The notes: generated from the sequence alone by a model not told the origin. Shown: positions 33,127-42,004, counted from the stretch's first letter. The stretch is 64,000 nt of DNA from DASXHD01 sp038239005 (GCA_038239005.1 JBBSFE010000001.1:118714-182713), one strand, 5' to 3'. Numbers and translations: made by a program.

Positions 33127-34481
33127 GCTGCGCTCCCTGCATCGGGCATGACGTGGATGATCGTGCGCGCGCGCGTCACGAGAAAGCGGCGAGCCACGCG
33201 ACGCACATCACCCGCGCTCACGCGGCGATACGCTTCGAGCCTGCGAAACGCGCCCGCTGGATCGCCAACGACCGTGTCGTAGAAACCAATCTGCTCGGCC
33301 TTGCCACTTGCGGTGTCGAGCGATTGCAATCCGCCGAGCTCGAGTCGAGCCTTTGCGCACTCGAGCTCTTCGGTCGTGACGGGCTCGTCGTGGAGGCGCG
33401 CAATTTCTTTGTCGAACGTCGCGAGCAAATCGTCTTTCGTCTTCCCCGGGCGCGCCGTCAGATAGACCTCGAAGAGCCCCGGATCGCGGAACGTCGAAGC
33501 CCAGCCGCGCAAATCGGTAGCGACCTCGTTCTCGATGAGCATCGCGCGATACGCACGCGACGCGCGACCGCCGAGCAAAATCTCGGAGAGCACGGCAAGC
33601 GGCGCGTGATCCGGATCGGCAAGCGCCGGCCCGTGATACCCGACGATGACCTTCTCGGTCGCCGTGGGCTTTCGCAGCACGACGACGCGCTCCTCGGTTT
33701 GCGGCGGCTCGGGGTGCGTGTCTTCGTCGGGAATGGCGGCTCGCGGTAGCGCGCCATACGCCTTGCGAATGCGCGCGAGCACGTCGGCTTCGCGCACGTC
33801 ACCGACGACCACGATCGTGGCGTTGTTGGGCGCGTAATACGTTTCGTAAAACGATTCGCAGTCGGCGGGCACGAAACCTTGGATGTCTTCCATCCAACCG
33901 ATCGTCGGCCAGCCGTAGTTGTGGCGCTCGAACGCGGTTCGATAGAGGAGCTCGCTCGCGAGGCCTTCGACGTCGTCGTCGACGCGATAGCGCCGTTCGT
34001 TCGCGACGACTTCTTTTTCGCTCGTCACCTGCGCGTCACGCAGCACCAAGTGCGCCATGCGATCGGCCTCGAGCTCGATCACGAGGTTGATGCGATCTTT
34101 CGGGACGGCCTCGTAGTAGTAAGTCCAGTCGAGCCACGTTGCGGCGTTCGACTCGGCGCCGGCTTCTTCGAGCTTGCGATCGAACTCGCCGGCTTTGAGA
34201 TGCTCGGTCTCGTTGAACATCAAATGCTCGAAGAGATGCGCGAGCCCTGTTTTCCCGGGCTTCTCGTGTCGCGAGCCGACGCGGTACCAAGTCGCGTAAG
34301 CGACGACCGGCGCGCTTCGGTCCACGAGAAGGAGCACGCGAAGCCCGTTGTCCATCGTCAGCACGGTGACGTTGCCGGCGCCGCCAAACGGGATCTGCGC
34401 TTCGATGCCTAATTTACCGGCACCCTCCACGGACTTCTCGTTGGCTTTGGCAACAGCCCGCGTAATCGCGTCCGCTTTCAT
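33123..34481 (-). CDS. M16 zinc peptidase, catalytic subunit
   Basis: A 452-residue insulinase-family protease. The inverted zinc motif H82-L-F-E85-H86 is intact in TGLAHLFEHLMF, and the downstream Glu pair in SEKEVVANERR supplies the third ligand. The four-lobed fold is supported by YYAPNNATIVVVGDV and ILLGGRASRAYRAML. With the inactive neighbour it would form a clam-shell chamber degrading small peptides. It begins 10 bp after the stop of the SMI1-domain gene. Confidence 0.92.
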   Translation of the reverse strand: MKADAITRAVAKANEKSVEGAGKLGIEAQIPFGGAGNVTVLTMDNGLRVLLLVDRSAPVVAYATWYRVGSRHEKPGKTGLAHLFEHLMFNETEHLKAGEFDRKLEEAGAESNAATWLDWTYYYEAVPKDRINLVIELEADRMAHLVLRDAQVTSEKEVVANERRYRVDDDVEGLASELLYRTAFERHNYGWPTIGWMEDIQGFVPADCESFYETYYAPNNATIVVVGDVREADVLARIRKAYGALPRAAIPDEDTHPEPPQTEERVVVLRKPTATEKVIVGYHGPALADPDHAPLAVLSEILLGGRASRAYRAMLIENEVATDLRGWASTFRDPGLFEVYLTARPGKTKDDLLATFDKEIARLHDEPVTTEELECAKARLELGGLQSLDTASGKAEQIGFYDTVVGDPAGAFRRLEAYRRVSAGDVRRVARRFLVTRARTIIHVMPDAGSAA

Positions 34482-34491
34482 TCGCCCAGTC

Positions 34492-36312
34492 TTACCACGC
34501 GCGGAGATCGAGGACGGTCATCGCGCCGTTTTCCCAAATCCACGCATTGCCGCCACACATCACGACGACCGCGGTATCCGATGCACCCGTGCCGACGCGC
34601 GACAAATACGTGTGCTCGGTGGAGGCTCGCGGAGAGCTCGACACCGGGGCAGCATAGAATACAGGATCGCCCCGACCGACGATGACTGCGCCGCCGTCGC
34701 TCGAGAGAATCGCGCCGCCGTCGACACCGCGAACTTCGTGCAGCGGCCGCGCGGTGCTCGCTTCGGTGCGGAATGCGTCGTGCGACATGTCCCACGGGAC
34801 GTTGCGCGGCGCAGCACCTGGCTCAGCGCGATGAAGGCGGCCGTCTTTGCCGAGAACGATCGCGACGCTTCGCCAGACGTCGACGTGAAGCGGCGTTCCG
34901 TCGATGACGTCGTCGTCGGCGATGGGGAGCCATTTGCGCCCATCGAAGCGCGCGACGGCGCCGACTTGCTCGCCGCAGACGAGCATCGCGATTTCGCGCG
35001 CGGAGCCGGAGAGCGCGACGATCGATTCGGTGGCGTCGAGGTGGGCGTCGGGCTGGAATGGTACGAAGCTCGTTCCGTCGAATTGAAGGAGAGCGCCTGC
35101 GCCATACGCGACGACGCGCCCGACGGCGCTCGTGATTCCATAGAACCACGCGCGACCGCGGCTCGCGCGCCGGAGCGGAAATGCGCGTGCCGTGCCCGAT
35201 TGAAATCGAATCGCACTGCCCGCGGCAACGAGACCCCAAATCGTGCCGCTGCCGTCGACGTGAATATCGCTGAGAGGCTCGTCGATGGCGTGTGCATTCT
35301 GCACGTTTCCGTTCACGACGTGGATGAGCAGGCTCGTCGCGCGCTCGGTCGAGGCGGTGCGCCCGAGAACGTGAAAATCACGCGGTGAAACGCCACTCGC
35401 GGCACGAAACCAATGCCGCGGGGACGGGAGCGTCGACACGGTGAGCACGCCACGAAGCACGAGCGGCGGCTCTCGCGGCGCGCGCCGCAAATCGCGGCCT
35501 CGGTCTGGGTGCGAGGGAGTTTTAGGTTCGCCGAAAAAGTTCTCGTCGCGAAAATACCGGAGCCAGCGAAACACGTCTTCGGCGCTCATCACGTAGATGC
35601 CCGTGCGAAGCGAAACGGCGAGCGAAAACTCGTCGAGGTTGAGCGTCAGTGAAGCCTTGCCGCTCGAGTCGAAGAGCCTGTTGTGTTGCCCGCGGACCTC
35701 GCGCGCGAGCTCTCCGCCGATGAGCTCTTCGATCGCGGCGGCGTCGCCCGATTCGAGGCGCCCCACGATCGGGTCATCGAACGTGAACCCGAGCTGCACG
35801 AGAAGCGCGCGCAGCGGCGGCGGCACATCTGCGGCCGAAGCGATCGCTTCTTCGAGCACATCGGCGACCTCGTCGAGCCAGTGCGCGAAGCTCTGCGCGG
35901 CCGCGCGCGCTTCGCCGTTCTTCCAGGAAAAAATCGGTAGCTCGCCGCGATCGCCTTCGGCGCGTCGATCGAAGCAGTACACCTCACCCTCGCGCCCCTC
36001 GGCGAAGGGTACGAGAGTGGCGTCGTCGATGCGTGCCTTGGTGCGCGACATCGCATCGGCATCGAGAAGCCGCGGCCCATCACCGATGCTCGACGTACGC
36101 TCGAGCACGACGCGATAGCTCGGCGGAAGCGGACGATGCAGGAGCCGCTCGCGCTCGGTCATCTCGCGCGGCGTTGCGGGAGGCGCGGGCTTCTTCCCCT
36201 TGCGCGCCATCACACCAAGTGCCCGCTCGAGGCTGGCGATCGCGAGTCGCGTGGCGTCGACGCTGGCGCGTAGCTTCTGCCCCTTCGAAGATTTTCGCGT
36301 CCGCGGCTTCAA
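34492..36312 (-). CDS. SMI1/KNR4-like domain protein with beta-propeller-like C-terminus
   Basis: A protein of about 606 residues if the TTG at 36312 (overlapping the lepA stop as TTGA) is used, or 572 from ATG 36210. The intervening codons have coding-like composition, so the longer form is listed. An SMI1/KNR4-like domain follows (LPPSYRVVLERTSSIGDGPR, LVPFAEGREGEVYCFDRR, FSWKNGEARAAAQSFAHWLD). The C-terminal ~330 residues read as repeated beta strands with W/F-G turns (GTIWGLVAAGSAIRF, VGAVARFDGRKWLPIADDD), like a propeller or YncE-type sensor. SMI1 domains often occur in toxin immunity proteins and in regulators. No adjacent toxin is seen. Function unknown. Confidence 0.7.
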   Translation of the reverse strand: MKPRTRKSSKGQKLRASVDATRLAIASLERALGVMARKGKKPAPPATPREMTERERLLHRPLPPSYRVVLERTSSIGDGPRLLDADAMSRTKARIDDATLVPFAEGREGEVYCFDRRAEGDRGELPIFSWKNGEARAAAQSFAHWLDEVADVLEEAIASAADVPPPLRALLVQLGFTFDDPIVGRLESGDAAAIEELIGGELAREVRGQHNRLFDSSGKASLTLNLDEFSLAVSLRTGIYVMSAEDVFRWLRYFRDENFFGEPKTPSHPDRGRDLRRAPREPPLVLRGVLTVSTLPSPRHWFRAASGVSPRDFHVLGRTASTERATSLLIHVVNGNVQNAHAIDEPLSDIHVDGSGTIWGLVAAGSAIRFQSGTARAFPLRRASRGRAWFYGITSAVGRVVAYGAGALLQFDGTSFVPFQPDAHLDATESIVALSGSAREIAMLVCGEQVGAVARFDGRKWLPIADDDVIDGTPLHVDVWRSVAIVLGKDGRLHRAEPGAAPRNVPWDMSHDAFRTEASTARPLHEVRGVDGGAILSSDGGAVIVGRGDPVFYAAPVSSSPRASTEHTYLSRVGTGASDTAVVVMCGGNAWIWENGAMTVLDLRAW

Positions 36313-38141
36313 TCCACTTTCAAGATAGCGAGAAACGCCTTCTGGGGGATCTCGACGTGACCCACCTGTTTCATGCGCTTTTTGCCCTCTTTTTGCTTTT
36401 CGAGGAGCTTTCGCTTTCGGCTGATGTCGCCGCCATAGCACTTCGCCGTGACGTCTTTTCGGAGAGCGCGCACGGTTTCGCGCGCGATGATCTTTCCGCC
36501 GATCGCCGCTTGGATGGCGACTTCGTATTGTTGCTGCGGCACGAACTCTTTGAGCTTCTCGGCGAGCGAGCGCCCGCGCGGGTGGGCCTTGTCCTTGTGG
36601 ACGATGATCGAGAGCGCATCGAGCGGCTCGCCGTTGACCAAGATGTCGACCTTCACGAGATTGCCCGGCTGGTACGCGATGACCTCGTAGTCCATCGATG
36701 CGTATCCGCGCGAGATGCTCTTCAGCTTGTCGTGAAAATCGAAGAGCACTTCGCCGAACGGAAGCTCGTACGTGATGATGACGCGGTCGGCGCTGGCGTA
36801 CTGCATGCCCTTCTGCACGCCACGCCGCTCTTGGCAGAGCGCGAGCACGGGGCCGACGTATTCGCTCGGCACGTGGATCGTCATCTTGACGATGGGCTCT
36901 TCGATGCGCTCGGTGAATTGCGTCTCGGGGAGCTTCGCCGGGTTTTCGACGCGCACTTGCACGCCGTCGGTTTTGTAGACCTCGTAGACGACGCTTGGCG
37001 CCGTCGTGATCAAATCCAAGTTGAACTCGCGCTCGAGGCGCTCTTGGATGATCTCCATGTGAAGGAGGCCGAGAAACCCACAGCGGAAGCCGAACCCGAG
37101 CGCTTCCGATGTGTCGGGCTCGTACGAGAATGCGGCGTCGTTGAGGTGGAGCTTCTCCATGGCGTCGCGGAGCGTCGGGTAGTCGGCGCTGTCGGTCGGA
37201 AAAATTCCGGCGAAGACCATCGGCTTGACGTCTTTGAAGCCGGGCAGCGGAGCGGTCGATGGCCCTTGGTGGTGCGGACCTTTTTGCGAGTTGATCGTCG
37301 CGTGCGTCACGGTGTCGCCGACTTTGGTGTCGTGGACACTCTTCACGTTGGCCGCGACGAACCCGACCTCGCCCGGACCGATTTCTTCGAGCGCGATAGA
37401 CCAAGGCTGAAATGAGCCGAGCTCCGTCACTTCGTATTCGCCCTTGGTGGCGATGAAGCGGATCTTGTCGCCCTTCTTCAGGATGCCATCGACGACGCGC
37501 ACCATGATGACGGCGCCGCGGTAGGTGTCGTACCAGCTGTCGAAAATCAGGGCGCGGAGCTTGGCGTCCTCTTTGCCGCGCGGGTGCGGAACCTTCGCGA
37601 CGATTTGCTCGAGAATTTCGGGAACGCCAACGCCCGTCTTGCCGCTGCACGAGATGGCGTCGGCGGTGTCGAGGCCGATGACTTGCTCGATTTGCTCGCG
37701 CGTCTTTTCGACGTCGCTCGAGGGCAAGTCGACCTTGTTGAGAACCGGCAAAATCTCGAGGCCCTGATCGAGCGCAAGATAAACGTTCGCGAGCGTTTGC
37801 GCTTCGACGCCCTGCGTCGAATCGACGACGAGCACGGCGCCTTCGCATGCGGAGAGCGAGCGCGAGACCTCGTAGTTGAAGTCGACGTGGCCGGGCGTGT
37901 CGATCAAGTTGAGCTGGTAGAGCTCGCCGTTTTTCGCGGTGAACTTGAGGCGGACGTTCTGCGCTTTGATGGTGATGCCGCGCTCGCGCTCGATGTCCAT
38001 CTTGTCGAGGAACTGCGCGCGGGCCTCACGCTCGGTGACGGCGCCCGTAATCTCCAAGATTCGATCGGCCAGCGTCGACTTGCCGTGGTCGATGTGGGCG
38101 ATGATGGAGAAGTTCCGGATGTGTGACTGCGCGGTCGGCAC
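36309..38141 (-). CDS. lepA: elongation factor 4 (EF-4/LepA), translational GTPase
   Basis: A 610-residue ribosome-associated GTPase, slightly longer than the usual ~600. The G domain has AHIDHGKSTLADRIL (G1), DTPGHVDFNYEVSRSLSA (G3) and LNKVDLP (G4). The LepA-specific C-terminal domain is present (AKCYGGDISRKRKLLEKQKE, GKKRMKQVGHVEIPQKAFLA). It influences initiation and elongation under stress. The start at ATG 38141 gives MPTAQSHIRNFSIIAHIDHG, consistent with the family. It heads a minus-strand run ending at 30099 in which neighbours overlap or lie within 10 bp. Confidence 0.97.
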   Translation of the reverse strand: MPTAQSHIRNFSIIAHIDHGKSTLADRILEITGAVTEREARAQFLDKMDIERERGITIKAQNVRLKFTAKNGELYQLNLIDTPGHVDFNYEVSRSLSACEGAVLVVDSTQGVEAQTLANVYLALDQGLEILPVLNKVDLPSSDVEKTREQIEQVIGLDTADAISCSGKTGVGVPEILEQIVAKVPHPRGKEDAKLRALIFDSWYDTYRGAVIMVRVVDGILKKGDKIRFIATKGEYEVTELGSFQPWSIALEEIGPGEVGFVAANVKSVHDTKVGDTVTHATINSQKGPHHQGPSTAPLPGFKDVKPMVFAGIFPTDSADYPTLRDAMEKLHLNDAAFSYEPDTSEALGFGFRCGFLGLLHMEIIQERLEREFNLDLITTAPSVVYEVYKTDGVQVRVENPAKLPETQFTERIEEPIVKMTIHVPSEYVGPVLALCQERRGVQKGMQYASADRVIITYELPFGEVLFDFHDKLKSISRGYASMDYEVIAYQPGNLVKVDILVNGEPLDALSIIVHKDKAHPRGRSLAEKLKEFVPQQQYEVAIQAAIGGKIIARETVRALRKDVTAKCYGGDISRKRKLLEKQKEGKKRMKQVGHVEIPQKAFLAILKVD

Positions 38142-38156
38142 GGATGGAGCGTGTAC

Positions 38157-38402
38157 TTACTTCTTCGCTTCTTCCTTCGCCATCTCGGATGCACGCTTCG
38201 ACGGTCGGTCTGCACGCTCGGTCTCGAGTGCGAGCTGACCGGGGAGAAGGTGCGCGTAGTGACGCAGCACGAGATCAATGCCCTCGCGGATGTACACAGC
38301 GACGGGCACCTTGGTGCGATCGTGGAGGAGCTTGAGCTTGTCGCTCTGCTCCGGCGTTACGTAGATCGTCGTTGAGATTTTTTTCCGAGACACAACGAAC
38401 AT
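38157..38402 (-). CDS. ribbon-helix-helix DNA-binding protein
   Basis: An 81-residue protein with the RHH pattern: a beta strand KKISTTIYVTPEQSDKLKLL, then a helix-turn-helix TKVPVAVYIREGIDLVLRHY, and a charged tail. Small Arc/MetJ/CopG-type proteins like this dimerise and bind tandem operators, often their own. It lies 15 bp upstream of lepA on the same strand, so it is likely the first gene of that transcript. The AT-rich leader at 38403-38470 contains repeated GTATG strings (CGTATGTCC and TGTATGTTC) that could be its binding sites. A partner toxin is not present. Confidence 0.78.
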   Translation of the reverse strand: MFVVSRKKISTTIYVTPEQSDKLKLLHDRTKVPVAVYIREGIDLVLRHYAHLLPGQLALETERADRPSKRASEMAKEEAKK

Positions 38403-38545
38403 ACACTACATGGACATACGTGAGCCTTCAAACTGAAAGAACGTCAGCAATATCGAATAGTTGTAAGGTCGCGAAATGAGCCAACTCGCGGCGCCTGCGC
38501 CGCTTGAGTGTGGGCAAACCCGCGGGTATGGTGAGGCCCTTCCGT

Positions 38546-39286
38546 ATGCGAGCCCTCCTCTTGTGTTTGGTAACCGCGAGCCTCGTCGCGTGCTCTTCCA
38601 CGCCTGAAAAAGCCGCTGGAACGGAAGCGAAGTCGCCCGATGGGCCCAAAGCGCTCGAGCACCAAAAGTGCGATGAGTTGATGGGGCGTGTCGAGATCCT
38701 CGACGCCGACAAAGACGGCAAGCCCGAGCTGAAGCAGGTCTTCGACAAGACGACGAATCGCGAGCTGTGTCGCGTCGCCGACTTGAACCATGACGGCAAG
38801 CCCGACATGTACGAGTACTACAACGCCGACGGCACCCTTCGCCGGCGCGAAGGTGCATACGATTCGTCGGACGCCATCTCGGAAGTGCAAACGTTCGAGA
38901 ACGGCAAGCTCGTCAAACGCGAGCGCGACACCACCGGCCAGCGAAAAGTCGACACCTGGGACACCTACGATCCCTCGACCGGCAAGCTCATCAAACGCGA
39001 ACGCGACAACAACGGCGACGGCAAGGTCGACCAATGGTGGACGTGGGACGGCGACAAGATCACGATCGCCCTCGACAAGAACGGTGACGGGCAGCCCGAT
39101 CCGAGCGAATCGATCACGGTTGGTGCGAATGGCCAGGCCATCGCAGCCGCAACGGCGCAAGCAGGCGATGCAGGTGCGGCGATGAGCATTCCGCCGCCAC
39201 CGCCACCTCCTCCAGTCATCATGCCATCATCGAGCGTTCAAGTTGGCGCAAGCGGGCCGAAGAAGAAACCTGGAGCGAAGAAGTGA
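38546..39286 (+). CDS. lipoprotein with EF-hand-like Asp repeats (paralog A)
   Basis: A 246-residue lipoprotein (MRALLLCLVTASLVACSS). The mature part has repeated calcium-loop-like motifs DADKDGKPEL, DLNHDGKPDMYEYYNADG, DNNGDGKVDQW and DKNGDGQPDPSES, the pattern of dockerin/EF-hand-type DxDxDG loops in exported proteins. A Pro tract and a basic C-terminus (PKKKPGAKK) follow. It may bind Ca2+ and bridge surface components. The ATG at 38546 was chosen for the signal; ATG 38528 is in frame 6 codons earlier. The next gene overlaps at TGATG and is a clear paralog. Confidence 0.8.
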   Translation: MRALLLCLVTASLVACSSTPEKAAGTEAKSPDGPKALEHQKCDELMGRVEILDADKDGKPELKQVFDKTTNRELCRVADLNHDGKPDMYEYYNADGTLRRREGAYDSSDAISEVQTFENGKLVKRERDTTGQRKVDTWDTYDPSTGKLIKRERDNNGDGKVDQWWTWDGDKITIALDKNGDGQPDPSESITVGANGQAIAAATAQAGDAGAAMSIPPPPPPPPVIMPSSSVQVGASGPKKKPGAKK

Positions 39287-40050
39287 TGCGTACCGCGAGG
39301 CTCCTTTGCTTCACGCTCTCCGCGAGCCTTGGTTTCGTTTTGGCATGCGGCAGCGCGACGCCGCCTGCGGCCGAAGCCAAGTCGGCTCCGGGCGGCAGCA
39401 AAGATCAGACGAAGTGGCCCTCCGACGACCACTCGATGTGCGACTGGCGCAACAAGCCCGAGCTCGAAGTCAGCGAGACCGCAGGCCCGGGCGCGATTCG
39501 TCCGAACATTCGTCGCGTCTACAAAACGATCGGCGAAGGCGAAAACCGGCACCGCACCCTCATCTGCCGCGAAGTCGACACCAACCTCGACGGCATCAAA
39601 GACACCGTGCGCACCTTCAACCCGAAGGGCGAAGCGCAGCACGAAGAGAGCGACGCCAACTACGACGGCAAAGTCGATCATTGGCTTTCGTTCGCGGCCG
39701 GTAGCATGGTCGAAGAAGACATCGACACCGCAGGCGACGGCAAAGCCCACCTGTGGAAATATTATTTGAACGGCGTCCTCTCGCGCATCAAGCGCGACAA
39801 GAACGGCGACGGCAAACCCGACGTCTGGGAGATTTATACGAAGGGTCGTCTCGAGCGCATGGGCATCGACGACACGGGTGACGGCCACGTCGACCGCTGG
39901 GATCGCGACGATCTCCTGCGTCAGCAAGAGGAAGCCGAAGACGCCGCGAAGACCGCGGCCGCACTAGGCGACGCCGGCGCTCCGAGCGCGAGCGTCGATG
40001 CAGGCAAAGGGGACGCAGGCCCGAAGATCAAACGCAACGAGGCTCGCTGA
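39286..40050 (+). CDS. lipoprotein with EF-hand-like Asp repeats (paralog B)
   Basis: A 254-residue paralog of the preceding gene. The signal MRTARLLCFTLSASLGFVLAC is followed by DTNLDGIKDTVRTFNPKGEA, DANYDGKVDHW, DTAGDGKAHLWKYYLNGVLS, DKNGDGKPDVWEIYTKGRLE and DDTGDGHVDRWD, four or five calcium-loop-like units, then an Ala/Asp-rich tail. The ATG at 39286 overlaps the previous stop (TGATG); a GTG one codon earlier is possible. Tandem duplication and divergence is the likely origin of the pair. They are probably co-expressed with the third lipoprotein below. Confidence 0.8.
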   Translation: MRTARLLCFTLSASLGFVLACGSATPPAAEAKSAPGGSKDQTKWPSDDHSMCDWRNKPELEVSETAGPGAIRPNIRRVYKTIGEGENRHRTLICREVDTNLDGIKDTVRTFNPKGEAQHEESDANYDGKVDHWLSFAAGSMVEEDIDTAGDGKAHLWKYYLNGVLSRIKRDKNGDGKPDVWEIYTKGRLERMGIDDTGDGHVDRWDRDDLLRQQEEAEDAAKTAAALGDAGAPSASVDAGKGDAGPKIKRNEAR

Positions 40051-40676
40051 AACGCTTCGCTGCAGTTTTGGTTCTGCTCGCGTGCGGCGGCGGCGCGAGC
40101 GAGACTCATCTCGAGCATCCGACGCCCAGCGCGTCGGCGAGCGCTACTCCTCCGCCTCCCGCGCCGATGTCGGTCGTTCATTTCGACGATCTCGGTCTGA
40201 CGTTCGCCGTGCCGACGGGTTACCACGTCATCGGCGACGCCGAGCTCGCCGCGCGCATCACGGCGACCGCCGACGCACACCTCCAAGCCGATTTGCGTTC
40301 GCGCGCCGAAGCGAAAAAAGGTTTGCCGCTGCTCGCGCTCTCGAAAGACGACTTGAACGTGACGCTCTCGGTCGTCGTCGTCCCCGCTGACGCGCTCCCG
40401 ATGGAGCTCGCGGTTCATCAACAGCAAGCGATGTCCTCGAACCTCGCCGCCTTCGAGATCACGAGCCCACCGAAAGATCATACGACCGACAACGTCGGCG
40501 GCGCCGAAATGCAGGCGCACTACATGCTCGACAAAACAAAGGTCTCCTCGAAAATGCGCCTCTACGTGCGCGGCGGCCTAGCGACGCTCGTCACCGCAGT
40601 CTGGCCCGACGCCGCCAACCGCACCGACGAGGCCACCGCGCTCCTCGACGGCCTCCACTTTCTCCCGCAAAAATAA
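40047..40676 (+). CDS. lipoprotein of unknown function, apparent CTG start
   Basis: A 209-residue lipoprotein with a non-standard start. Reading from CTG 40047, which overlaps the upstream TGA, gives LKRFAAVLVLLACGG, a complete type II signal with lipobox. No ATG, GTG or TTG precedes it within the frame, and the first TTG (40068) would leave only MVLLACGG, too short to be a signal. AACGAGG at 40036-40042 could act as ribosome-binding site. The mature protein has a single domain (VVHFDDLGLTFAVPTGYHVI, LNVTLSVVVVPADALPMELA) like PsbP/DUF-type lipoproteins. Function unknown. Confidence 0.75.
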   Translation: MKRFAAVLVLLACGGGASETHLEHPTPSASASATPPPPAPMSVVHFDDLGLTFAVPTGYHVIGDAELAARITATADAHLQADLRSRAEAKKGLPLLALSKDDLNVTLSVVVVPADALPMELAVHQQQAMSSNLAAFEITSPPKDHTTDNVGGAEMQAHYMLDKTKVSSKMRLYVRGGLATLVTAVWPDAANRTDEATALLDGLHFLPQK

Positions 40677-40677
40677 C

Positions 40678-41028
40678 TCAGGCTTTGGACGTGCCTTCGC
40701 GGCCGTAGGCGTCTTCGAGGCGGACGACGTCGTCGAGGTCGGGGGTCGAGACTTCGATGACGTCGGTGTCCGTGCGGCCGATCATGCGGTGAATCGTGCT
40801 CGGCGGGCAGTGGAAGGAGTCGCCGGGTTTCATGTGGATCGTCGTGGGAGGGTTATTGCCGACTTCGAGGTCCATTTCGCCCGATTGGACGTAAAACGTC
40901 TCGTCCTTCCGCACGTGGTATTGTCTCGAGAGCTTTTGGCCGATGTTGATGTGGAGGACCTTGCCGACGTAGCGGTCCGTCTCGGCCCAAATAATCTCAT
41001 GGCCCCAGGGCTTTTCGACTCGTCGCAT
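40678..41028 (-). CDS. cupin protein, mannose-6-phosphate isomerase type II-like
   Basis: A single-domain cupin of 116 residues. MRRVEKPWGHEIIWAETDRY and INIGQKLSRQYHVRKDETFY, VQSGEMDLEVG then MKPGDSFHCPPSTIHRMIG contain the metal-binding His/Glu of both cupin motifs and resemble the isomerase half of bifunctional ManC/AlgA. It may be a sugar-phosphate isomerase for surface polysaccharide, or a regulator. The start ATG (41026-41028) shares its central AT with the ATG of the divergent pseudouridine synthase, so neither gene has room for its own upstream promoter in the gap. Confidence 0.85.
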   Translation of the reverse strand: MRRVEKPWGHEIIWAETDRYVGKVLHINIGQKLSRQYHVRKDETFYVQSGEMDLEVGNNPPTTIHMKPGDSFHCPPSTIHRMIGRTDTDVIEVSTPDLDDVVRLEDAYGREGTSKA

Positions 41029-42004
41029 GCGCAAAGACAAACCTACAGCACAGCCCACCGGAGCAGGCGAGCGATTGCAGAAAATCCTCGCGCGCGCCGG
41101 TGTGGCATCGCGCCGCGCGGCTGAGGCGATCATCACCGAAGGCCGCGTCCGCGTGAACGGGAAGGTCGTCACCGAGCTCGGGTCGCGCGCCAACGCCGAA
41201 ACCGACCGCATCGAGCTCGATGGCGAGCAGCTTTTCTCGGAGCGGCTCGTTTACCTGCTCCTCCACAAGCCGCGCGGCGTCGTCGCAACGCTGAAAGATC
41301 CCGAAGGGCGTCCGACAGTCGCCGAGATGTTTTCGACGCTCGGTGTGCGCGCATTTCCGATTGGCCGACTCGACTTCGCAACGAGCGGCGTCTTGCTCGC
41401 AACCAACGATGGCGATTTTGCGAACGCGCTCCTTCATCCGCGCGGCGGCGTGCCGAAGCGCTACGTGCTCAAGGTGTCGGGCACGATGCAGGAAAAAGAT
41501 TTGGAGCACTGGCGCCGCGGCATCGAGCTCGAAGACGGGAAAACGCACCCCGCGGGCGTCGACCTCATTCGTCACGAGACCGACAAGACATGGATCGAGC
41601 TCACGATCCGCGAAGGTCGCAACCAACAGATTCGCCGCATGGGCATCGCGACGGGCTTCCCCGTGATGCGTCTCGCGCGCACGTCGTTTGCGGGCATCAC
41701 ATCGGAGGGGCTCGCGCCCGGTCGCTGGCGATATCTCACGCGGCAAGAGCTCACCGGCCTGAAGAAGACGTACGGCGTGCCCAAACGTATCCCGCACGAT
41801 CTTCCCGAAGGCGGCGGCGAAGCTGCGGTCACGGCTGCGACGCGTCGCTCCGAAGCCCATCGCGGTGGTTACGGCATGGGAGCGGCAGGCCGGCAAAGGC
41901 AGGACGATCGCCAGACCGAAGACGAAGGGCCGATCGAAGATCGCCGGCGTGGTCGCGGCGCCATGCCGATGCGCACGACCGGAAAAAACAATTACGGCAA
42001 ATAG
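41027..42004 (+). CDS. rluB: 23S rRNA pseudouridine synthase, RluB/RsuA family
   Basis: A 325-residue enzyme that isomerises a uridine in rRNA. An S4 RNA-binding domain (LQKILARAGVASRRAAEAII, TEGRVRVNGKVVTELGSRA) is followed by the catalytic domain with the Asp in GRLDFATSGVLLATNDGDF near residue 113, the RPTVAEMFSTLG segment and EGRNQQIRRMGIATGFPV. The C-terminal ~60 residues are an Arg/Gly-rich unstructured tail. RluB modifies U2605 in E. coli 23S rRNA; which site is used here is inferred from family only. The start is ATG 41027; a shorter start nearer the S4 domain cannot be excluded. Confidence 0.9.
   Translation: MRKDKPTAQPTGAGERLQKILARAGVASRRAAEAIITEGRVRVNGKVVTELGSRANAETDRIELDGEQLFSERLVYLLLHKPRGVVATLKDPEGRPTVAEMFSTLGVRAFPIGRLDFATSGVLLATNDGDFANALLHPRGGVPKRYVLKVSGTMQEKDLEHWRRGIELEDGKTHPAGVDLIRHETDKTWIELTIREGRNQQIRRMGIATGFPVMRLARTSFAGITSEGLAPGRWRYLTRQELTGLKKTYGVPKRIPHDLPEGGGEAAVTAATRRSEAHRGGYGMGAAGRQRQDDRQTEDEGPIEDRRRGRGAMPMRTTGKNNYGK

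Noticed and set aside
36313..37848. N-terminal ~510 residues of the SMI1-gene frame, over lepA
   Set aside because: Arg-rich frame shadow of lepA, with no domain; the real start lies after the lepA stop.
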